A stretch of DNA of 64,000 nucleotides. Origin: Schistocephalus solidus (Eukaryota; Platyhelminthes; Cestoda; Diphyllobothriidea; Diphyllobothriidae). The DNA is taken from the NCBI GenBank assembly GCA_017591395.1, contig WEDG01001430.1, forward strand, positions 62,001-126,000, in the 5' to 3' direction. Below are positions 55,030 through 64,000 of this stretch, in pieces. The translations under genes and the position numbers were made by a program. The notes below the pieces were generated by a model. It ran no database searches and was not told the DNA's origin. It saw only the letters and a list, made by a program, of their open reading frames with translations. The number at the start of each line of letters is the position of its first letter. The stretch's first letter is position 1.

Positions 55030-56390
55030 CTTTCGCTCACCGACCACGATAGTTCGACCGTCGATTTCAACTATTTACACCGTATGCTCCACGGAAGGGT
55101 GGTGCAAGAGCGGTGACTTGCGCGTGATTTATTATAAAGTGATAGTAGACTTGCGCTGCATCTACCGCACTCTCTCCTCCTCCCCCACCTGAGCTCGGTG
55201 TCATGACAGACTCAAGAAGACCGGAGGCGGGAGAGGATGCAGGTGGCTGGCGCGGCTCCAGGGAAGTGTTTAGAGTGTCCTTGTAAATCGTACTTGACCC
55301 CCCCTGTCAACGAGAACCCATAGCGACATCTCCATAGAAGAGTCGTTTGAGTAATCGTTCGTCGTCTATCCTCACAAGGTGGCCGCTCCATCACAGTTGC
55401 AGTTGTTTAAGCTGAGCACAAATGCTAAGAAGGCCTGTTCGTCCCAACACTTCCGTGTCCGGTATCCTTTCTTGCCATGTCAGCTTTAGTATTCTGCGAA
55501 GGCAGCTGAGGTGGAAGAGGTTGAGCTTCCGCGCCTGCTTTTGCTAGATCTTCCACTTCTCCTCTCCATACAGCAGCGTCGGCAATATAACAGCTTTGTA
55601 CATCTTCAGTTTGGTGCTGAGGTGGAGACCACGTTCTGCATGCGTCCAAAAACTTGGCTGGCTTGGCGATCCGATGGGCGATCTCATCGTTGACTTTTGT
55701 GCTGCGGGAGAGATTTCTGCCCAGGTACGTGAAGGTATCAACAGATTTCAGTTGGGCGCCATTGACATTGATGTGAGCTGCGGTGCGGATGGTATTGGGC
55801 GGCAGCTGATGCATCACAACAGTTTTCTCAGTGTTCATGCGAAGTCCGAAGTTGTCACAGGCGGCAGCGAAGAGGTCTATGCTCCTTTGCATTTCCTCTT
55901 CTGTCGTTGCATTGAGTGCGCAGTCGTCAGCGAAGAGAAGTTCGTGGATGGTGGCTGTGGAGACACGCGAGCGGAAGTGTATCAGCGTTGGTTGAGGAGT
56001 CAGCCGTCCATGCGGTAGGCGAAGCGGATACCGGGGCGTTCGTCACGGTAGGCGTCTGTTAGCATGGCAGAGAAAATGAGACTAAAAATGGTAGGAGCAA
56101 GGAAGCAGCCCTGCTTCACTCCGTTGGTTAATTTGAATGCTTCGGATACTGTGCCGTTGCCAGTAACGCGCGCCATCATCCCACCGTGAAGCTGACGCAC
56201 CATAGGCGTGAAACTTTCAGGACAGCCGAATTTTCTGCATGATTTTCCACAGCCCGTCGCGATTATCCATGTCAAAGGCTTTCGTCAGAGCCACGAAGGT
56301 AATGTAGAGGTGAGTCCGCATCTCCTGGCACTTCTCTTTGAGCTGCTGAGCGGCAAATATCAATTCGATTGTTCTTTCGTGTCAACGACC
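55030..56390 (-). mobile_element. RTE-like LINE, reverse transcriptase and 3' end (minus orientation)
   Basis: Minus-strand RT pieces: GCGKSCRKFGCPESFTPMVR (56250), FKLTNGVKQGCFLAPTIFSL (56140-56080), LLFADDCALNATTEEEMQRS (about 55935-55880; catalytic FADD), then the frame 55892-55425 with FAAACDNFGLRMNTEKTVV, MHQLPPN and [40 protein letters not shown] (55610) and a C-terminal WSGHLVRIDDERLLKRLFYGD region (55400) follow. This block set is the well-known endonuclease/reverse-transcriptase LINE of flatworms and many other animals. The 3' untranslated part is at 55262-55030. The 5' half (endonuclease) is missing. Frameshifts and stops are present. It sits in an intron of the exostosin gene, in the same orientation. 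Confidence 0.85.
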
Positions 56391-56665
56391 ACACACACAC
56401 ACACGCGACAGTTCGACCGTCGTAGTCCGACGATGTCCACCGTATGCTCCATGGGATAAGTGGAGCAGGGACGTTGACTTGCGCGTGATTTAGTTTAACG
56501 TGATAGTAGACTTGCGTGCATCTACCGCACTCTCTGCTCCTCCCGACCTGAGCCCAGTGTCAAGACAAAGTCAAGAAGACCGGAGATGGGAGAGGGCGTA
56601 GGTGGCTGGCGCGGCCGGAGCCGCCCCTGGGTGTACCACCACACCTGGCTCGGATCCCACGGAGT
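56391..56665 (-). mobile_element. RTE-like LINE, 3'-end fragment (minus orientation)
   Basis: On the plus strand: CAGTTCGACCGTCGTAGTCC, GATGTCCACCGTATGCTCCA, TGATAGTAGACTTGCG, ATCTACCGCACTCTC, AGACCGGAGATGGGAG. Almost the same as 58628-58905. An (AC)n run at 56390-56403 precedes it. The fragment sits head-to-tail behind the longer copy. Confidence 0.8.
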
Positions 56666-57210
56666 GGGAGTGCCATAAAGGCCACATTAAGAAGAAGGCA
56701 TTGCAGCCTGACTCTCAGTCCACCAATCAGCCACTCCACACAAAACACACATTGGGCTGACCACGCGGTGTGAGTTAGCCCGTCAGTTGGCAACCTTACA
56801 AGCCACGACTTTTCGCGCACCGTGATAGTTTCAAGCACATCAGATTGTTTATAGTGATGAAAATGCGATGAGCTGTCGACCTCACTATCTCTCCCACCCC
56901 CACAATCAGACCACCATCCGAGCCAGTCAGTTGTATGATGCGGCAGTGGGCGCAGCTGCTTGTGACCTCGTCTACGTGTACTACATACACGACCTGGCCC
57001 CCAAAACACAAGCACCAGGATTTCACACAACAGGGGGTTGAACGGCTTGCATCTCACATGTGTGAGATAGGCAGAGGTCACGTTAAGAAGGAGCCATCGC
57101 AACCTGACTCTCAGACCACCAGTCAGCCACTCCACACAACACACATTGGACTAACTGCGAGGTCTGAGTGTAATTGTCAGTTGGCGACCTTCCAACACAC
57201 GGCGCTTGTC
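56660..57210. repeat. Direct duplication of about 155 bp, about 390 bp apart
   Basis: 56680-56815 and 57075-57210 share GAAGGCATTGCAGCCTGACT (against GGAGCCATCGCAACCTGACT), CAATCAGCCACTCCACACAA, CACATTGGGCTGACC (against CACATTGGACTAACT) and GTCAGTTGGCAACCTT (against GTCAGTTGGCGACCTT). The intervening DNA includes a piece resembling the RTE 3' module. Confidence 0.65.
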
Positions 57211-57629
57211 GTTACCGTACTCTCTCCTCCTCCTCCGCCTGATCCCGGTATCATCACACACACACTATCTATCTTAGAGCTATCGTGGCAGACGGGGTTC
57301 TACCCCTTAGCTGGCGAGGCCGAATCCATAAAGACAGAAGTACAAAGATGAAGGGCTTCTGAGAAATATAAGCTGTTAGCATTTCGGGTTTTTTTATTAA
57401 ACTTTCAGTAGGCTAATGAGGTTGTTTTTAGTGGTTGAAGAGGTAGCAAATTATAGAGGCAGGTAAGACAAGCCTACTTACCCGTAACTAAAAAAGCAGA
57501 GTTGCCCGCAGAAGCAAAGCGGTATGAAAATGTTTAGACATGAAGGCAACTCAACTTGAAGTTGCAAAAATCCAACAAAAACGTATGCAAAAGGTTGCTT
57601 TCCCAATTTCGTATTTTGAACGACAGACC
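57211..57629 (-). other. Exostosin intron, part
   Basis: Starts with a TCTCTCCTCCTCCTCCGCCTGA string that resembles the RTE 3' module. Nothing else recognised. Confidence 0.3.
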
Positions 57630-57769
57630 CTCAAAATGGATGGAGGTGAGCACCAACTTTATACCTGAATTTACGTATTGTAACGCAGGAGCTAAGTCCT
57701 TTGAATGCTTGGGAAGGGAACGAAAATGGTCGTTATAGGCGTGGGTTGGGAATAGGTTTAAACAAGACA
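57630..57769 (-). CDS. Possible exostosin exon between the GT64 exons and the terminal exon
   Basis: A minus-strand frame after an acceptor-like GCGCAG reads NLFPTHAYNDHFRSLPKHSK, then ALQYVNSGIKLVLTSIHFEG. EXT proteins at this point have FP.R.VGYP......W and then W.N..SMVLTGAAFYH, so FP and VNSGIKLVLTSIHF could be a highly diverged version of the segment that must lie between the flanking exons. Against it: the reading phase does not join cleanly to the exon ending at 59470, no good donor follows, and few residues are identical. Position and orientation fit. Confidence 0.3.
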
Positions 57770-58627
57770 CTGCGCTTCACTTAATCTCGGCTTTCTGGCT
57801 CAGTTATCCGGCTGTAATTTGAGTATGTGAATGTATATGAATAGAATCCATTAAAAGCACAACGCATCTTATAGTAATAAGGTTCTCGTGGAACGTGACG
57901 AACTATGGGAGGAAACGACCGCATATAAAAACCAGAATGGATGATTTAAATACAAGAAAACAAGGGTAACAGAAAAGCTCTTGACCAAGGGGCCTTTTAA
58001 AACTGGAGAAAAGCATAGAGAAGCGCAAGAATTTTAAGTTTAGAAAGACATCCTGTTAAACAATCTTACAATCAAGTAAGACGCAATAAAGCTACCATCG
58101 ACAAATCACAAGACTTTACCTTGTGAAAGAAAACCGGAAAGGCAGAACTGTCAGCGAAACTGTCTGGGGTAGTCGATGATCCCACGTGTGATTTCAGCGG
58201 GGTGGACACATTGTGAAAACCGATTATGCGACTGGGATGTTGGCGCCACGTCTAGAGGGCAGTGAAAGTACCGTTAACCTTTTATAAAAGTACACAAGCG
58301 TAACAGGTGTAAGTTCAAACTCTCGTCCTTCCAAACCACAATATCGTGTCACGGACCTGAGATTCAATCTCCCAAGATGACCAATTAAGGGCATAAATCA
58401 CTGCCTTCGGGCGTTCGGTCTGTATCATGTTAATTAGGACTATATAATATGCCCATCCATGCTATGATAGGGACTAAATTTTGCCTACTTTGAAGCATTC
58501 AACATCACCTCAAAGGAATTCCTATCGAAACGCACTAAAAAACCTAGCATTGGATCAGGATGCTAATACGAGTAGGTGGAATGCGCATGCACTTTCGATG
58601 AGCAAAGAAGAGCTTGAAGGGGCCCAT
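57770..58627 (-). other. Exostosin intron, part
   Basis: AT-rich; no motif-bearing frame. Two B-box-like strings (GTAAGTTCAAACTC, GAGATTCAATCTC) near 58310-58370 lack matching A boxes. Confidence 0.3.
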
Positions 58628-58905
58628 GAACCGAGAGTTCGACCGTCGTAGTCCGACGATGTCCACCGTATGCTCCATGGGAAAGTGGAGCAGGGACGTT
58701 GACTTACGCATGATTTAGTTTAAAGTGATAGTAGACTTGCGCTGCATCTACCGCACTCTCCTCCTCCCCCACCTGAGCCCGGTGTCAAGACAGAGTCAAG
58801 AAGACCGGAGGCGGGAGAGGACGCAGGTGGCTGGCGCGGCTGGGTCCCATAAATCCTAGCCACCCCTAGGCGTGCCACCACACCACCCACAATGTTCGGC
58901 ATTTG
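58628..58905 (-). mobile_element. RTE-like LINE, 3'-end fragment (minus orientation)
   Basis: The clearest copy of the 3' module. The minus-strand frame reads QPRQPPASSPASGLLDSVLT, the C-terminal end of the polyprotein, followed by about 180 bp of 3' untranslated sequence ending at GTTCGACCGTCGTAGTCC (plus strand). It is inserted in the exostosin intron. Confidence 0.8.
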
Positions 58906-59469
58906 TTATGGGGGCGCAACCCGAATAACGCCTGCCGTGCCCTAATATGGCCATCGTGTTGGTCCAACGCATCTACCACGTGGCCCGTTTAGGGGACAAT
59001 GGCCCGTTTAGGGGGCACATGAACCACTTTATACAATAACCAGCAGAAAATTAGGACTAGACACGCCATAAGCCTCACAGGTAATTTATTATCTACGCAT
59101 AAAAAGCCCAGTACTCCTTTTGATCACAATCGAATTGCGGTCAGCTAGTAGTCTGGCTCCGAAGGCCCTCTACTTTAGTCCTCTCCGTCGCTATGGTTGC
59201 AAACGATGGAAAAAAAGAGGATTTTGAAGGAGATCAGAAAACGCCAAAAAGAATAAAGGTCAGTAAAAGTAATAGGAGTCATATTCACGTGCCAGTGACA
59301 GCAAGAGGACTGATGAGCCCTTGAGTGTTCACCTGGACATGGTCATAATAAGCAATGCAAGGGAAAGAGCTGTAGGGGGCGATGTACTGGCCCCAAGCGC
59401 AGTCTGCATACAAGGGACCAAAAGGAGGCAATTACTTGAACTAAAAGAGTTCTGGCAAGAAGGATTTAC
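58906..59469 (-). other. Exostosin intron, part
   Basis: Contains a tandem GGCCCGTTTAGGGG pair at 58982-59016. No exon seen; the GT64 segment expected right after the exon at 59470 is not present here. Confidence 0.35.
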
Positions 59470-59642
59470 CTCGTAGGCAAACTCTATATCGGCGGTTGAA
59501 GGAATTGGACCCTCGTCAGCATTGATGGCGAAAAGTGCTGCTGACTCGGTCTCGGGCAGTTTAGAGACCGTATGTTGTTTGCGATTGTAAAAAGGAGACG
59601 GTAAAATTCGTATGGGCTTGCCGGTGTTGGGAAGGTAGGTAC
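59470..59642 (-). CDS. Exostosin (EXT2-like) gene, GT64-domain exon 2
   Basis: 173 nt between an acceptor (TTACCCAG) and a donor (TACGAG then GTAAAT). It starts with two bases that complete the codon left open by the preceding exon (59747), giving ..PPPS-TYLPNTGKPIRILPS. It continues FYNRKQHTVSKLPETESAAL, FAINADEG, PIPSTADIEFAYE. EXT2 has VPLKVV...NKLSNRF.PYDEIETEA, VLAIDDDI and a SDEL.F.YEVW segment in the same order, so this is the donor-binding part of the GT64 fold. The acidic DDD/DED triplet that coordinates metal in EXT proteins appears here as NADE, so catalytic competence is uncertain. Confidence 0.7.
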
Positions 59643-59746
59643 CTGGGTAATTGATCAAGCAAATATGCAGAGAAAAATATGCACCAGGGTAGAGTGGGAA
59701 AAACTATTTCCCGGGGCAGAGAGTGGAGTTTGACAGAAATACTTAC
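59643..59746 (-). other. Short exostosin intron
   Basis: 104 bp with a GTAAGTATTT donor and a TTACCCAG acceptor. Both flanking exons keep phase. Confidence 0.7.
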
Positions 59747-59933
59747 TTGGCGGAGGATCCCTCTCAGGGTTACTCCAAACAATGAAAATTTCGCGTGACT
59801 CCGAAACGGATGAAAGGTGCGATAGTAAAAACTGCAAGTTGGAGAAGTGTTGTTGAGTGAAGAGAACTACTGTAAATCCCCGGCGTATAGAATTACTGTG
59901 AGGGAAGATACGCAAACGCGAGTTCAACGCCGT
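59747..59933 (-). CDS. Exostosin (EXT2-like) gene, GT64-domain exon 1
   Basis: 187 nt after a strong acceptor (CCTCTTTTGCCTACAG). The translation reads TALNSRLRIFPHSNSIRR, then GFTVVLFTQQHFSNLQFLLS, HLSSVSESREIFIVWSNPER and DPPP. EXT2 at the start of its GT64 domain has NPLFLPLIPP, GFTAV.LTYDR..SL, then KLLVVWNN....PPED, so the alignment is collinear. Members of the family add alternating GlcA and GlcNAc to heparan sulfate chains in the Golgi. Upstream exons with the exostosin (GT47) domain were not recognised in 60-64 kb; they are likely beyond the window or too diverged. Confidence 0.7.
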
Positions 59934-60655
59934 CTGTAGGCAAAAGAGGTAAAACCGGACAAAACCGAAATGTTACTTTACTACCAGGTCTCGACGACGA
60001 CTTACTACTCATTTCGTTTCCTTTTAAAACTTTCAACTTGCATATTGAATAGCTATTCTGGCAGTAAGTTAGACACATAAGTCGGTAATGACTAAACAAG
60101 CGAAAGAATTTGTTCTCGGGGACTGTAAAAATGTCTTATACAATAAACAAGACGGATTTAATAGATATTATTTGCATTCCAGTGAGAACTCCTAGAGAAA
60201 ACTACAAGATTAAATTTACTTGATCTCAAGGACCTGAAGGCTTACTCCTGCTTTGACCTGTTCTTTACGAAAAAGGTCGACCACGTTTACATGAAGATTG
60301 TTGAATACACCATTGTTGAGAGCAGAGAAGGTCGTACTGATATAAGTTGTCTCATCGTGCAATGTAACCATGTCTGACTTTCATTCTTCGATTCTCTTAT
60401 AAAATGCCAGATTTGGAGAGGAGGCAGAATCACCGTTGTAATCCTCAAAATTCTAATATCCCCAATTAGTTGAGTTTGAGACAACGTACAAACCTTACAC
60501 ACCTACGCAAGCCGTCGAGATGCAACTTTATTGAGACGAAAATACTGGGTTATAAAAGTAAGTGTGTGTTTGTGTGTGCTCCCGATCCCACCGCTGGCGC
60601 AGGGATACAGAACACCTCTGCATGGTTCCTGGACGAAGCCGGTTTTAGAGAGTAA
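59934..60655. other. Stretch upstream of the exostosin exons; no exon recognised
   Basis: On the minus strand this should be an intron of the exostosin gene. Short open frames only. The plus-strand coding-like tract starts to its right. Confidence 0.35.
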
Positions 60656-61805
60656 CTGCCGCTGGATCTAGCCGCAGCTGCGGCTTGTGCTGCGCCTCCA
60701 GCACGCACTTCCGTTTTTACCACCGTCGACGCGGCTGCATCGGTCAAATTACCCAACGACTTCTACACCCTGTTCAACTTTGAACCAGGAGCGTTCAGAG
60801 CCGCGTCAGCCTCGACTACTGCAAACATCTCGGATCAGCATGTTGGGGCATTGTCACGGCCCAACCACACCTCTGAAGAGGGAACCTCTGCCAGCCCCTC
60901 TACTACAGGTAGAGCAGCTGCTTTCACCACTGGGACGCGGTCGGAGGCGATGTCAGCCGCATCAACGACTCGACCCTCATGACCGTTTACACGTGCGTGG
61001 CTGGATAACTACCGGCAGCAGCAGAAGCCAATACCCATTTGGTCGTCCTGCTCCTCTTCCTCCCCGCTATCATGGCCAATGACGGTGAGCACGTGGGCGA
61101 CCGCTGTGGTTTAGTCTCCGGCATCTATGCAGGCGAGTGAAAACTTTTCGATGACGACGACGGCGGCGGCGACGAATTTGGGAGGTCCGACATCGACATC
61201 GGTCGATGGAAAACGTGGTTGCTATGATATGTGTCAAGGCCTGTGAACTGCTGTCTACGCGGGACGCTAATGGACCGTGTTTGTTCGCAATTATTACAGA
61301 ACAGCTTATAAACTGCACCAGATTGTCCTTGCCGAAACTGCGTCGGAGTTTTCGGGGTGTCGTTAACACCCCCGAAAGAAGTGTATGGGAGATGCAACTA
61401 CGCCCGATCTGGATGACCTTGACACTGCCGATACCATCGACCTTGATACTGTTGCGGCACCAGTACCAGTGAATCCTCTCGCCAAAAGTGGCGTTCCCGC
61501 CTCCTGGCCTGGAACCAATAACCGCGCTCTCCGCGTGATGAAACCTATCTACTGCCTCAGTTTACCACCCCATCAGCTGTAGAGCAGTTGACCTCCAGCG
61601 TGGTGCCCACGCAATCACCGCTCCTACGACCGTCAAGTTGTTTCACCAAAAATCAGCGCCCAGTCCGAAACTACTCGGTCTTCAAGCTGGCAATTGAGGC
61701 GGGTTCCCTGCCCCTGCAGAAGAGCCTCTGGCTCCTATCTGGCACCAATCCCTGCACACGCGTCCGCACACAGCTCTCGCTTAACGTCCTCTCTGGCCTC
61801 TCAGC
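60656..61805 (+). pseudogene. GC-rich coding-like tract broken by stops and frameshifts
   Basis: Frame 2 is open at 60656-60982 with VKLPNDFYTLFNFEPGAF and a Ser/Thr/Ala-rich continuation. After a TGA it continues FTRAWLDNYRQQQKPIPIW, and after a TAG a SENFSMTTTAAATNLGG piece. Another frame-2 piece (61385-61582) reads DLDDLDTADTIDLDTVAAPV. At 61588-61790 frame 1 takes over with YSVFKLAIEAGSLPLQKSLW and LLSGTNPCTRVRTQLSL; frame 2 then gives SLASQHALQCAAVYLPLLWR. These pieces read like one protein spread over all frames, with no introns between them. That suggests a processed pseudogene, or indel errors in the assembly. I do not recognise the family. Confidence 0.4.
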
Positions 61806-62858
61806 ATGCCCTCCAATGTGCAGCAGTGTACCTGCCCCTTCTGTGGCGTCTCTCTCCTGCTCAGAAAGACCTGGTGCCTCCACGAGACCTTTGTTGCCCT
61901 CTGTCATCACGTCTCCTTTCTCGCCTCCACGGGCTACTGGGAGGAGGCCACCAATCTGGCCATCTCGCTGAGTGTCCTGTTGTTGGATTTTATGGATGAG
62001 GTCAGTCGTCGAACGCTGCCAGGCGCCGCACGCGTCTGGCACCTCGAGGGAGGCACTGAAGCGGCAGCCTCAGCTCAGTGGTCTCGACTCTATTCTGCAC
62101 TCTGTTCGCCACCGGCCTATGCGCCATCCGCTTTGGCCAATCTCCGTTCCCCAAGTGCGGGCAAGGGAGCCTCATCGTGCTCACTTCCCTTGAACACCTC
62201 TTGCGCTAATGCGGGCCCGAATAGACCCAGCTGGTATCATCCTACCTCCCCTCTTCTGGGGCCCAGTGGTGGTGCACCAGCCTTGCCTCTTCCTCCACCG
62301 ACTTTTAAGGGTCCTCCGCCTCCCATCTCACCAGGCTGTTACGGCGCCAGTAGTCGGTACGGTCGGGGTTTCTCTTTCGGCGGTGGCGCTGGTGCCCAAT
62401 GGCAGTCGGTCCGCGGCACCCCCTCTATCCACCCTCCTCCTCCCCTCTACGCACCCCCGCCTCCTCCGCCGTACCCACGCTTTTACGCCTACTCGAACGC
62501 GAAAGCTTCGAGTGCGATCAGACTGCTTTTTAAGAAGCAGGTCTTCAGCCCGATCACCGGTCCGTTGAGACAGGGTCCCATCGGTTTCGGTGGTCTGCCT
62601 TTCGTGGTACCCCGACCTCCATCGAGATATCCTCCACCCACTTCATGGTATCTCAACCATTCTCCCTCCATGATCGACCCTCTTTCTGGGGCCTTCATCT
62701 CCTCTCTGCTCTTCTCGGAGGCCTCCAGTAGCTGTCCCCCACATCAATGTGGCTGGCTCGGCTTGCCGGGGCGACCGACCATCAGTCTGGTAGAATGTCT
62801 CTTTGAGGCTACGGCTGTCCGCCTGCAGCAGGAAGAGGAAGAGGAAGAAGAAATTTAA
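61806..62858 (+). CDS. Proline-rich protein frame, 350 codons, family unknown
   Basis: The longest uninterrupted frame here, starting at an ATG that may simply follow a frameshift. The N-terminal 60 residues look globular: KTWCLHETFVALCHHVSFLA, then GYWEEATNLAISLSVLLLDF. That helix-rich piece seems to continue the fragments just upstream (SLASQHALQCAAVYLPLLW). Next comes a Pro/Gly/Ser region with runs such as PPPPLYAPPPPPPYPR, a glycine patch GRGFSFGGGAGAQ, and KQVFSPITGPLRQGPIGF. It ends in ATAVRLQQEEEEEEEI and a TAA. Composition and length make a chance frame unlikely. It may be the 3' end of a single-exon or large-exon gene whose upstream part is broken, or a retrocopy. Confidence 0.45.
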   Translation: MPSNVQQCTCPFCGVSLLLRKTWCLHETFVALCHHVSFLASTGYWEEATNLAISLSVLLLDFMDEVSRRTLPGAARVWHLEGGTEAAASAQWSRLYSALCSPPAYAPSALANLRSPSAGKGASSCSLPLNTSCANAGPNRPSWYHPTSPLLGPSGGAPALPLPPPTFKGPPPPISPGCYGASSRYGRGFSFGGGAGAQWQSVRGTPSIHPPPPLYAPPPPPPYPRFYAYSNAKASSAIRLLFKKQVFSPITGPLRQGPIGFGGLPFVVPRPPSRYPPPTSWYLNHSPSMIDPLSGAFISSLLFSEASSSCPPHQCGWLGLPGRPTISLVECLFEATAVRLQQEEEEEEEI

Positions 62859-63556
62859 GAGGGCGCAATAGCCGCACTGTTGGCAGAAAAGGACGAATCA
62901 AAGGTACGTGGGGCTGGGTGCGAACAAACGACAAAGAACTCCACTTCAGGCTCCTCCCGGACCTTCAATAATGAGACCCTCTCTTCCGTAGACTACATCC
63001 ATCTGGTGTTTAAGGTGGGCTGACCCTGGCAACCGTAGGTTTGCATCCGTTTGCAAATGCTTCTTGCTGTCTGTAATTTGCGGGTTTTCCCACGCTTAGA
63101 AGGCAAGAGTATTTCAAGTCAGAAAAAGAGCCATACTAAAGCAAATAAGTCAGGTTAACATAAGTGCCTTAGCAGTCGTTTACCTAGTTCGCCTATCAAG
63201 TAACGCTCCGCAAATACTGCTTGGTCTTGCTCCCTCACCACCCTTCTTTCCCTCCCTCCTCCTTTCTCCCTCCCCCATCTTGCAGCGACTTATGCTGCTT
63301 GCACTCTCCTGCTTCCCCTACAGTCTCATGATCTTTTGAATCTTCCTCACCTGCTTACCTTTTCTTGTGTGAGCATTGCGGAAGCCCAACGATCAGAGGT
63401 CAAAGCGCCCGGTATTCCTTAGCCAAAGACTGTGTGGTAGTTCAAGGACTTTTGGTCAGACAGAATTCGACACAAGTCAGGGGAGGAAGGGCTCATACAA
63501 TAACGTAGCTGCTGGTTACTCCACGCGATCATGGGTGGCTTATAGGGGAAGTAACC
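62859..63556. other. Stretch without recognised genes
   Basis: A pyrimidine-rich run (CTCCCTCCTCC type) lies at 63230-63285. No motif-bearing frame. Confidence 0.35.
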
Positions 63557-63830
63557 TCAAGCGCAAATCATAGAGGCATGTAGAATAGAGGATCTAATAT
63601 AAAGGAGACAACCACCGTCACAATTTTCAGCGCGATCTCGTCGGTATAAACTAAAATAATCTATAGCAAGCGTTGGGTCGGAAATTAGAAACTGAGCCAA
63701 AGATTCTCTAGAGCACAAAACTTCTGGATCAAACTCATAAGCTACAGTCATAAGCTCAGTCATCTTTTTTCCCAAATCGTTTCGCGTTGAAGAGTTGACT
63801 AGAGTATATTCCGAAAACTGGCGAAAAAGG
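63557..63830 (-). mobile_element. Non-LTR element, endonuclease-domain fragment
   Basis: The minus-strand frame reads GKKMTELMTVAYEFDPEVLC, then SDPTLAIDYFSLYRRDRAEN and CDGGCLLYIRSSI. This matches the start of the APE-type endonuclease of CR1/Jockey and RTE elements: a NARS..KKM.EL...A.EFDPDV..ITE segment, then DY.LYR.DR...GGG.LLY. The expected ITETWL is altered to CSRESL. It ends with a stop near 63560. The upstream part runs toward the right edge. Confidence 0.65.
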
Positions 63831-64000
63831 TTGTTAGAAGCATTCTTAAATTATTTAACTTGAGTTAAGAGAACTAAAAACTGGCTGTTGGTTCTCAACC
63901 AAAACATAGAAAAGGAGCAGTTTATAGCGGTTTCACTTATATATTTTACTAGACTGAAATTTGGACAAAAAAGATGAAATGGTGTTAGCGCTGTCGCACT

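Noticed and set aside
1..64000. CRISPR arrays, operons, bacterial promoters, rRNA genes
   Set aside because: No regularly spaced repeats, ribosome-binding sites or rRNA sequence; the DNA is eukaryotic in character.

Overview
The window looks like animal nuclear DNA, most likely from a flatworm and perhaps a tapeworm. The pointers are short exons with GT..AG boundaries, a TEAD-family gene and an exostosin-family gene, AT-rich DNA full of decayed retroelements, and several repeat types (RTE-like and CR1-like LINEs, Penelope-like remnants, a Ty3/Gypsy element) common in flatworm genomes. The species call is inference. Nothing suggests prokaryotic or organellar DNA.

Layout. 0-0.7 kb holds a GC-rich, alanine-rich open frame touching the left edge. 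1.2-1.5 kb is a TAG trinucleotide array. 2.2-15.4 kb contains several copies, in both orientations, of an unnamed interspersed repeat and two unassigned open frames on the minus strand (5.7-6.8 kb). 11.7-17.3 kb contains a composite repeat with a tRNA-like head, arranged as inverted copies. 17.8 kb is a TA array with inverted flanks. 18.8-19.1 kb resembles the 3' end of a Penelope-like element with a hammerhead-ribozyme-like core. 22.5-25.1 kb carries two exons of a TEAD/Scalloped transcription factor on the minus strand; its co-activator-binding domain was not found. 27.6-29.0 kb is a dead DNA transposase. 30.8-51.2 kb is a retroelement graveyard: at least seven fragments of related CR1/Jockey-like non-LTR elements, one with another element nested inside it, interrupted only by a small three-block gene candidate (DUF4806-like) at 40.2-40.8 kb. 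51.7-53.4 kb is a short Ty3/Gypsy-like LTR element reduced to gag plus an integrase tail.

54.3-59.9 kb is the 3' part of an exostosin-family (EXT2-like, GT64) gene on the minus strand. Three or four exons are visible, and 5'-truncated RTE-like LINE copies sit in its introns. 60.6-62.9 kb is a GC-rich plus-strand coding-like tract broken by frameshifts and stops, with a 350-codon proline-rich open frame at its end. The right edge holds an endonuclease-domain fragment of one more non-LTR element.

The two well-supported host genes are independent: TEAD is the DNA-binding output of Hippo signalling, and the exostosin gene would act in heparan sulfate synthesis in the Golgi. Most remaining sequence is mobile-element debris of several ages. 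All identifications come from reading translations and motifs by eye; no database search was possible.
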